From positions 3,859,001 to 3,923,000 of the forward strand of contig NZ_CP091716.1 of the NCBI RefSeq assembly GCF_022009635.1: DNA of 64,000 bases, read 5' to 3'. Source of the DNA: Variovorax paradoxus (lineage in GTDB: Bacteria > Pseudomonadota > Gammaproteobacteria > Burkholderiales > Burkholderiaceae_C). Every line of letters begins with the position of its first letter. Positions within the stretch are counted from its first letter, which is position 1. The position numbers were made by a program, and so were the translations under genes. The notes beneath the pieces were generated by a model. It saw only the letters and a program-made list of their open reading frames with translations, searched no databases and was not told where the DNA came from. Positions 57,861 to 64,000 of this stretch are shown here, piece after piece.

Positions 57861-58862
57861 ATGTCCGAAGCAACATCCGAAATCACCGCCGCGGTCGGCC
57901 AGCCGGCCCAGCCGATGCCGCTCGAACCCGAGATCGACGACGCCCGCAAGGAGCTGGTGTCGCTGCTCAAGCACATCATGGGCGGGCAGGACGGCACCGT
58001 CATCACCGCCGTGCCCGGCCTGCACGTGTTCTGCATCAGCAAGCCCGAAGGCCCCAAGCACGCCTTCGCGTCCCCGGCGCTGGGGCTGATCGCGCAGGGT
58101 TCCAAGCGCATCATCGTGGGCGACGACATCTACGTGTACGACCCCATGCACTACCTGGTGACCTCGGTCGACCTGCCGGTGTGCGGCCAGGTGCGCGTGG
58201 CCAGCAACAACGAGCCCTACCTGGGCCTGCGGCTGGAGCTGGCGCTCGACGACATCGGCGAGCTCATCCGCGACGATAAGCTGCCCGCCAAGGCCAACGC
58301 GCCGGCCTCGCGCGGCATGTACGTCAACCGCATCGCGATGCCCGTGCTGGAGCCGGTGCTGCGTCTGCTGCGCCTGCTGGACACGCCCGAAGACGTGCCG
58401 ATCATGGCGCCGCTCATCAAGCGCGAGATCATGTACCGCCTGCTGGTGAACGGCGAGGGCGCGCGGCTGCGGCAGATCGCGCTGCAGGACAGCCACACCC
58501 AGCGCATTGCCAAGGCCATCAGCGCGCTGCGCGTGAACTATGCGCAGTCGCTGCGGGTGGAGGACATGGCGCGGGCGGTGCACATGAGCGTGTCGTCGTT
58601 CCATCACCACTTCAAGGCCGTCACCGCCATGAGCCCGCTGCAGTACCAGAAGCAGCTTCGGCTGCAGGAGGCACGCCGGCAGATGCTGATCGCCGGTGCC
58701 GACGTGGCTTCGGCCGCGCACAACGTGGGCTACGAAAGCCCGTCGCAGTTCGCGCGCGAATACGGCCGCATGTTCGGCGCGCCGCCGCTGCGCGACAAGC
58801 GCCGCTGGCTCGGCGAGGCGGGCAACGATGCCATCGCCGCCGCGTCGATGGAAGCGGCATGA
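57861..58862 (+). CDS. AraC-family transcriptional regulator
   Basis: A 333-residue regulator with an N-terminal AraC_N (PF06719-type) domain and a C-terminal double HTH (ALRVNYAQSLRVEDMARAVHMSVSSFHHHFKAVTAMSPLQYQKQLRLQEARRQML...). ATG 57861 is chosen over 57771 because it begins after the divergent promoter region. This AraC subgroup is often beside an aldo/keto reductase, as here. Confidence 0.92.
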   Translation: MSEATSEITAAVGQPAQPMPLEPEIDDARKELVSLLKHIMGGQDGTVITAVPGLHVFCISKPEGPKHAFASPALGLIAQGSKRIIVGDDIYVYDPMHYLVTSVDLPVCGQVRVASNNEPYLGLRLELALDDIGELIRDDKLPAKANAPASRGMYVNRIAMPVLEPVLRLLRLLDTPEDVPIMAPLIKREIMYRLLVNGEGARLRQIALQDSHTQRIAKAISALRVNYAQSLRVEDMARAVHMSVSSFHHHFKAVTAMSPLQYQKQLRLQEARRQMLIAGADVASAAHNVGYESPSQFAREYGRMFGAPPLRDKRRWLGEAGNDAIAAASMEAA

Positions 58863-58886
58863 AGCGCGCCGCGGCCCGCTCGCTTC

Positions 58887-59828
58887 ATGGCTGAATCGAA
58901 GATCGCGATCTACGGCGCCATCGGCGCCAACGTCGCGATCGCGGTCACCAAGTTCGTGGTGGCGGGCATCACCGGCAGCTCGGCCATGCTGTCGGAAGGC
59001 ATCCACTCGGCCGTCGACACCTTCAACGGCGTCCTGCTGCTGGTGGGGCTGCGGCTGAGCAAGCGGCCCGCCACGGTGGAGCATCCGTTCGGGCACGGCA
59101 AGGAGCTGTACTTCTGGAGCCTGATCGTCGCGGTGCTGATCTTCGGGCTGGGCGGCGGCGTGTCGTTCTTCGAGGGCATCCAGCACATCCGCAACCCCGA
59201 GCCGATGCGCGATCCGACCTGGAACTACGTGGTGCTCGCGGCCGCGGCGCTGTTCGAGGGCACGAGCTTCTTCATCGCGCTGAAGGAGTTTCGCGCGCAG
59301 GCACGCGGGCAGCCCTTCTGGCAGGCGCTCGACCGCAGCAAGGACCCGACCACCTACACCGTGCTGGCCGAAGACTCGGCCGCGCTGGCGGGGCTGGCCG
59401 TGGCCGCGCTGGGCATCTACTTCAGCCATTCGCTGGGCATGCCCGAGCTCGACGGCGTGGCCTCGGTGGTCATCGGCCTGCTGCTGGCGGGCGTGGCCGT
59501 GTTTCTCATCAGCCAGGCGCGCGGGTTGCTGATCGGAGAAGGCATCCGGCCCGAGACGGCACGCGCCATACGCGCCATTGCCATGGAGCAGCCGGGCGTG
59601 GAAGACGTGGGCCATGTGCTGTCGATGTACATCGGGGCCGACGAGGTACTGGTGGTGGTCGACGTGAACTTCCGCGACGACACGTCCACCGGCGACGCGG
59701 CCGATGCCGTCGCGGCCATCGAGAGGCAGGTGCGCGCGCGCTTCCCGATGATCAAGCGCATCTTCATCGAGGCCAGCGACGCGCCGGGGCAGGACAAGGC
59801 AACGCAAAGGCAGCCGGGCGCCTTCTAG
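58887..59828 (+). CDS. Cation diffusion facilitator family transporter
   Basis: A 313-residue CDF exporter of divalent metals by proton antiport. Six helices; the site residues lie in SEGIHSAVDTFNG and HPFGHGKELYFW; a C-terminal cytoplasmic domain with VVVDVNFRDDTS follows. Substrate (Zn, Fe, Mn or Co) not determinable. 24 bases after the AraC gene, same strand. Confidence 0.9.
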   Translation: MAESKIAIYGAIGANVAIAVTKFVVAGITGSSAMLSEGIHSAVDTFNGVLLLVGLRLSKRPATVEHPFGHGKELYFWSLIVAVLIFGLGGGVSFFEGIQHIRNPEPMRDPTWNYVVLAAAALFEGTSFFIALKEFRAQARGQPFWQALDRSKDPTTYTVLAEDSAALAGLAVAALGIYFSHSLGMPELDGVASVVIGLLLAGVAVFLISQARGLLIGEGIRPETARAIRAIAMEQPGVEDVGHVLSMYIGADEVLVVVDVNFRDDTSTGDAADAVAAIERQVRARFPMIKRIFIEASDAPGQDKATQRQPGAF

Positions 59829-59949
59829 CACTTGCCGCGATTTCTTGCGTCGTCACGACCATGCAGAACTTACAAAATTTCGCTATTGTTTTGGTCGCTG
59901 CAGCAGCCCGCTCATTCGAACGGGGGAACCAAACAACACGGAGAAATGC

Positions 59950-61185
59950 ATGCTTTGGGAAAAGAAGCTGGCGCAGTGGAGCGCCGGTGTCCGCGCACGC
60001 GCCAACCTGCCAGCGCGGCTCACCTTGTGGGACGGACAGTCCTTTGACTTCGGCACCTTCAGCGGGCCCTCGGTCACGCTGCATGTCAAGTCGCCCGCGG
60101 CGCTGTCGCTGATGCTGCAGCCCACGCTCGACAACCTGGGCGAGGCCTACGTCAAGAGCAAGATCGACATCGAGGGCAAGCTCAGCGACGTCATCGACAT
60201 CGCCTACGGCCTGGCCAAGACCTCGATCGACAAGCCCGGCGGCGCGCTGCAGAACATGGCGCGCTACTTCACGCACACCAAGTCGTCGGACAAGAAGTCG
60301 ATCCAGTACCACTACGACGTGTCGAACGCCTTCTACCAGCTGTGGCTCGACCCGAACATGGTGTATTCGTGCGCCTACTTCGAGAACGGCGACGAAGACC
60401 TCGCGACCGCGCAGCTCAAGAAGATCGACCACATCCTCACCAAGATCGAACTGAAGCCGGGCCAGACGCTGCTGGACATCGGCTGCGGCTGGGGCGCGCT
60501 GGTGATCCGCGCGGCGCAGAAGTTCGGCGCGCGTTGCGTGGGCGTGACGCTCTCGCAGAACCAGTTCGACCTGGCCACCGAGCGCGTGAAGGCCGCCGGC
60601 CTGGAAGACCGCATCGAGATCCGCCTGCAGGACTACCGCGACGTGACCGGCCAGTTCGACCGCATCACCAGCGTCGGCATGTTCGAGCACGTGGGTCGCA
60701 AGAACCTGCCGGCGTACTTCAAGCGCGTGCAGGAGCTGCTGGCCGAAGACGGCGTGGTCATGAACCACGGCATCACTTCGTCGGACCCCGAGGGCGGCGG
60801 TGTGTCTTATGGCGGCGGCGACTTCATCGACCGCTACGTGTTCCCGAACGGCGAGCTGCCGCACATCAGCCTGGCGCTGCAGGCCATGCAGCAGGGCGGG
60901 CTCGAGGCCTTCGACGTGGAGAACCTGCGCCGCCACTATGCGCAGACGCTGCGCTGCTGGAGCGACGCCTACGAGGCCAATGCCGCGAAGGCGCACGAAC
61001 TGGTCGATGAAGAGAAATTCCGCATCTGGCGCATCTACCTGGCGGGCTGTGCCTATGCCTTCGAGAACGACGACGTGGCCATCTACCAGATCGTCGGGCG
61101 CAAGGCGGGCAGGGCGGCCAGGACACTGCCCTGGTCGCGGCGCTACATCTACGACAACACCTCGGCGCTGAGCGCCGGGAGCTGA
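59950..61185 (+). CDS. Cyclopropane-fatty-acyl-phospholipid synthase family protein
   Basis: A 411-residue CFA synthase-type methyltransferase: N-terminal lipid-binding region, then HYDVSNAFYQLWLDPNMVYSCAYFENGDEDLATAQLKKIDHIL and SAM motif LDIGCGWGALVIRAAQ, plus SVGMFEHVG. It adds a methylene across membrane phospholipid double bonds. The ATG at 59950 follows GGAGA; the region before is AT-rich. Confidence 0.93.
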   Translation: MLWEKKLAQWSAGVRARANLPARLTLWDGQSFDFGTFSGPSVTLHVKSPAALSLMLQPTLDNLGEAYVKSKIDIEGKLSDVIDIAYGLAKTSIDKPGGALQNMARYFTHTKSSDKKSIQYHYDVSNAFYQLWLDPNMVYSCAYFENGDEDLATAQLKKIDHILTKIELKPGQTLLDIGCGWGALVIRAAQKFGARCVGVTLSQNQFDLATERVKAAGLEDRIEIRLQDYRDVTGQFDRITSVGMFEHVGRKNLPAYFKRVQELLAEDGVVMNHGITSSDPEGGGVSYGGGDFIDRYVFPNGELPHISLALQAMQQGGLEAFDVENLRRHYAQTLRCWSDAYEANAAKAHELVDEEKFRIWRIYLAGCAYAFENDDVAIYQIVGRKAGRAARTLPWSRRYIYDNTSALSAGS

Positions 61186-61201
61186 ACCCCGGCGCGACCC
61201 G

Positions 61202-61606
61202 TCAGCTGCCGGAGGGCTCCGGCAGCTTGGCGATGACCTTGATCTCGAACTGGAAGCCGTAGAGCCAGGTCACGCCGATGCCGGTCAGCGTGGGGTGCGG
61301 CGCCTCGCCCCAGTACTGGGGCACCAGCTTCCAGATTTTCTCGAAGTTCTTTTCGGGGTCGACGATGAAGACGGTCACGTCGACCACGTCGTCGAAAGTG
61401 CAGCCCGCGGCCGCCAGGATCGCGTTCAGGTTGCCGAAGGCGCGGTGCACCTGCGCTTCGAGCTCCGGCTCGGGCGAGCCGTCCTCGCGGCTGCCCACCT
61501 GCCCGGAGACAAACAGGAAACCGTTGGCGCGCACCGCCGGCGAATAGCGGTTCTTTTCATAGAGCGCTTGGCGCCCGGGCGGAAAAACGACGTCGCGTCG
61601 AGTCAT
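61202..61606 (-). CDS. RidA-family protein lacking the catalytic Arg
   Basis: A 134-residue Rid-family protein: MTRRDVVFPPGRQALYEKNRYSPAVRANGFLFVSGQVGSREDG. The position that is Arg in active RidA is Leu107 here (HPTLTGIGVTW), though Glu121 is kept, so enamine deaminase activity is unlikely. It is divergent from the LysR gene at 61742. Confidence 0.85.
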   Translation of the reverse strand: MTRRDVVFPPGRQALYEKNRYSPAVRANGFLFVSGQVGSREDGSPEPELEAQVHRAFGNLNAILAAAGCTFDDVVDVTVFIVDPEKNFEKIWKLVPQYWGEAPHPTLTGIGVTWLYGFQFEIKVIAKLPEPSGS

Positions 61607-61688
61607 GGATTGCTTTCTTCCTGCTGTGATGGATGACGATGAAGGGACTTTAGGAGGGCCTGCCTTCGCGATAAACGGGCAAAGCCAA

Positions 61689-61719
61689 CAATCACTGTTT
61701 GGAAAACCCAAACAATCAC
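61689..61719. promoter_or_regulatory. LysR-type operator between the Rid and LysR genes
   Basis: TGTTTGG (61696-61702), AAAAC, CCAAACA (61708-61714) is a perfect inverted repeat with a T-N11-A-like core. CAATCAC occurs as a direct repeat at 61689-61695 and 61713-61719. Sits 23-53 bases before ATG 61742. Confidence 0.6.
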
Positions 61720-61741
61720 CCCATCGACAGGAGCAGCGCAC

Positions 61742-62719
61742 ATGGACCGTTTCGATGCGATGCAGGCCTTTGCCCGCGTCGTGGAAGCAGGCAGCTTCAC
61801 CAAGGCGGCCGACACGCTGCACATGAGCAAGACCACCGTGACGCAGCTGGTGCAGCAGCTCGAAGCCCGGTTGCGCGTGAAGCTGCTCAACCGCACCACG
61901 CGCAAGGTGAACGTCACGGCCGACGGCGCGGCCTATTACGAGCGCGTGGTGCGCCTGCTGGCCGACATGGACGACGCCGAAACCAGCCTGTCGGGCGCCT
62001 CGGCGTCGCCAAGGGGCCGGCTGCGGGTGGACGTGCCCAGCCCGCTGGCGCGGATGATCCTGGTGCCGGCGCTGCCGGCCTTCCACGCGCGCCATCCCGA
62101 CATCCAGCTCGACATGGGCGTGAGCGACCGGGTGGTGGACGTGATCGGCGAGAACGTGGACTGCGTCGTGCGCGGCGGCGAGCTGACGGACCAATCGCTG
62201 ATGGCGCGCCGCGTGGGCGACCTGCAGCTAGGCGTCTACGCAGCGCCGTCCTACCTGGCGCTTGCCGGCACGCCGGCTCATCCGCGCGAGCTGGAAGACA
62301 CGCATCACCGCATCGTGGGCTTCCTGTGGTCGCGCAACGGCAAGACCTTCCCGTATGCGATATGGCGTGAAGAAGGCGACGAACGCATCGAAGTGCAGGG
62401 CCGCTACGTGCTTTCGGTCGACGACGGCAACGCCTACCTGGCGGCCGGTCTTGCGGGGCTGGGCGTGCTGTGGCTGCCGGACTACATGGCAAGGCCCCAC
62501 CTGGCGAGCGGCGAGCTCGTGCCGCTGTTCCAGGACTGGCGGCTCGACCCGATGCCGCTGTACCTGGCGTTTCCGCCCAACCGGCATGTCAGCGCCAAGC
62601 TGCGCGTTTTCATCGACTGGGTGGCCGAGCTGATGGCGCTGCATGCGCCCGTGATGCGGCCCCGAGAGCTTGAGCAGCAGACAGGGGCTCGCGCCGTCTA
62701 TAGCATCCACCGCTCATGA
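61742..62719 (+). CDS. LysR-family transcriptional regulator
   Basis: A 325-residue LysR regulator: RFDAMQAFARVVEAGSFTKAADTLHMSKTTVTQLVQQLEARLRVKLLNRTTRKVNVTADG, then the ligand domain (RGRLRVDVPSPLARMILVPALPAFHARHPDIQLDMGVSDR). AGGAG at 61728-61732. Its stop overlaps the MFS gene start (ATGA), an unusual same-strand coupling of regulator and exporter. Confidence 0.93.
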   Translation: MDRFDAMQAFARVVEAGSFTKAADTLHMSKTTVTQLVQQLEARLRVKLLNRTTRKVNVTADGAAYYERVVRLLADMDDAETSLSGASASPRGRLRVDVPSPLARMILVPALPAFHARHPDIQLDMGVSDRVVDVIGENVDCVVRGGELTDQSLMARRVGDLQLGVYAAPSYLALAGTPAHPRELEDTHHRIVGFLWSRNGKTFPYAIWREEGDERIEVQGRYVLSVDDGNAYLAAGLAGLGVLWLPDYMARPHLASGELVPLFQDWRLDPMPLYLAFPPNRHVSAKLRVFIDWVAELMALHAPVMRPRELEQQTGARAVYSIHRS

Positions 62720-64000
62720 CATCCACAGCAAGAACAACAAGACGCCCCCTGGTCATCGCGTCGATCATGGCTTCCATGGCCATGGTGGCCATCGAAGCGA
62801 CCATCGTTTCCACCGTGATGCCGCAGATCGCCTCGGAGCTTGGCGGCCTGCACCTGTACAGCTGGGTGTTCGCATCCTTCCTGCTGGCGCAGACCGCGAT
62901 GACCGTGGTGTTCGGCAAGCTCTCCGACCTGTACGGCCGCAAGCCGATCATGTTCGTGGGCATCGCGATCTTCGTCCTGGGCTCGGTGCTGGCGGGCTTC
63001 GCGTGGTCGATGCCGGCCATGATCTGCTTCCGGCTGATCCAGGGCATTGGTGCGGGCGCCATCCAGCCTGTGTCGCTCACCATCGTGGGCGACCTGTACC
63101 CGGCGCGCGAGCGCGGCAAGGTGCAGGGCTACCTGGCCAGCGTATGGGCGGTATCGGCGGTGGTGGGGCCGATGATCGGCGCGCTCATCGTGCAGAAGCT
63201 GTCGTGGGCGTGGATCTTCTGGGTCAACGTGCCCATCGGCCTGGCTGCCGCGGCCGGCTTCTGGCTCTACCTGCACGAGGCGCCGAGCGTGCGTCGCTCG
63301 TCCATCGACATCGCCGGTGCGGTGCTGTTCACCATCGGCATCGCGGCGCTGATGATCGCGCTGACCGACTTCGGCATCGGCGACACCGGCAGCGCGGCGT
63401 TGTGGACGGCGGTGTTCGCCGTCACGCTGGTGCTGTTCGTGATGCAGGAGCGCCGCGCCGCCGACCCGATGGTGTCGCTCAAGCTGTGGGGCGCGCGCAT
63501 CATCGCCACGGTGAACGGCGCGGCCATGCTCGGCGGCATGGTGCTGATCGGCATCACCACCTTCCTGCCGATGTACGTGCAAGTGGTGCTGCAGCGCTCG
63601 TCCGTCACGGCCGGGCTCACGCTCACCATGGTGATGCTGGGCTGGCCCATCGGCGCGACGCTGACCTCGCGCACCTTCCACCGCATCGGCCTGTGGCGCA
63701 TGGTGCTGATCGGCGGGGCACTCATTCCGGTCGGCACTGCCGCCTTCGCGCTGCTGTCGGCGGGCAGCACGCCGCTGCTGGCGGCGGTGGGCTCTTTCAT
63801 CATGGGCCTGGGCATGGGCGTGATGAGCCTGGCCTCGCTCATCCTCATCCAGGAGGCGGTGGACGTGGCGCAGCGCGGCGTGGCCACGGCGTCGAACGTG
63901 TTCTCTCGCAACCTCGGCAGCGCGCTGGGCGCGACCTTCTTCGGCGCGGTCTTCAACTTCGGCCTCACGCGCGGCGATGGCGCCATGGCCTTCACCGACG
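62716..64000 (+). CDS. MFS drug exporter, EmrB/QacA type, 3' truncated by the window
   Basis: 428 codons are visible, reading open to base 64000. At least 12 helices of what is probably a 14-helix DHA2 exporter: MVAIEATIVSTVMPQIASELGG, GKLSDLYGRKPIMFVGI (motif A), RLIQGIGAGAIQPVSLTIVGDLYPARERGKVQG and VVGPMIGALIV (motif C). Likely proton-driven export of drugs or aromatic acids, regulated by the coupled LysR gene. Confidence 0.92.
   Translation, partial: MTSTARTTRRPLVIASIMASMAMVAIEATIVSTVMPQIASELGGLHLYSWVFASFLLAQTAMTVVFGKLSDLYGRKPIMFVGIAIFVLGSVLAGFAWSMPAMICFRLIQGIGAGAIQPVSLTIVGDLYPARERGKVQGYLASVWAVSAVVGPMIGALIVQKLSWAWIFWVNVPIGLAAAAGFWLYLHEAPSVRRSSIDIAGAVLFTIGIAALMIALTDFGIGDTGSAALWTAVFAVTLVLFVMQERRAADPMVSLKLWGARIIATVNGAAMLGGMVLIGITTFLPMYVQVVLQRSSVTAGLTLTMVMLGWPIGATLTSRTFHRIGLWRMVLIGGALIPVGTAAFALLSAGSTPLLAAVGSFIMGLGMGVMSLASLILIQEAVDVAQRGVATASNVFSRNLGSALGATFFGAVFNFGLTRGDGAMAFTD

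Overview
The window is dense, high-GC (roughly two-thirds G+C by eye) chromosomal DNA from a betaproteobacterium of the Comamonadaceae, most like Variovorax. The pointers are a Bug/TctC-type receptor in an aromatic-catabolism operon, a TadA fused to an alpha/beta-hydrolase domain, tightly packed ATGA/GTGA gene overlaps, and many small catabolic operons each next to its own regulator. About 55 protein genes are supported. No rRNA, tRNA, CRISPR array, insertion sequence or prophage is visible. The first gene (dioxygenase alpha subunit) and the last gene (MFS transporter) run off the window.

Layout. 1-2937: operon for a three-component aromatic-ring hydroxylase (alpha, beta, Rieske ferredoxin) of the salicylate 5-hydroxylase/anthranilate dioxygenase type, with a chorismate mutase/isochorismate-pyruvate lyase homologue and a Bug receptor inside it. 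3-11 kb: RidA, DUF72, a sensor kinase/FixJ-type regulator pair followed by a palindrome and a GlcG-like secreted protein, ankyrin protein, PaiB-like protein, TadA fusion and LD-carboxypeptidase. 11.8-17 kb: cyclase-FHA protein, a Pro/Tyr-rich exported protein with a clear terminator, and a DUF1800-DUF1501 pair. 17-23.7 kb (minus strand): GntR regulator, polar-amino-acid-type ABC importer, mannonate dehydratase and fructuronate reductase, read from a promoter carrying three operator-like repeats. 23.8-25.9 kb: large Ig-like/Gly-rich surface protein. 25.9-32.5 kb (minus): signalling cluster with a 1169-residue hybrid kinase, CheR, CheB, a REC-kinase and a lone REC, starting at a perfect palindrome. 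32.7-35.1 kb: EamA exporter with a His-rich tail and chromate transporter ChrA.

35.3-40.3 kb: a nuclease-helicase with a LexA-like box just before its start, GH16 lipoprotein, AlkB-like oxygenase and DUF4304 protein. 40.4-43.4 kb: a translationally coupled four-gene operon (acyl-CoA dehydrogenase-like, PIG-L deacetylase, NodS-like methyltransferase, family 2 glycosyltransferase); this is the best candidate here for an undescribed biosynthetic system. 43.4-51.6 kb: LysR regulator divergent from an operon for a C45 acyl-peptide hydrolase, an esterase and a peptide-type ABC importer. 53.2-56.6 kb: bioA-bioF-bioD. 56.6-64 kb: aldo/keto reductase and AraC regulator, cation diffusion facilitator, cyclopropane-fatty-acid synthase, a divergent RidA/LysR pair and the MFS transporter.

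All functions are inferred from the translated sequence and remembered family features. No database search was run.
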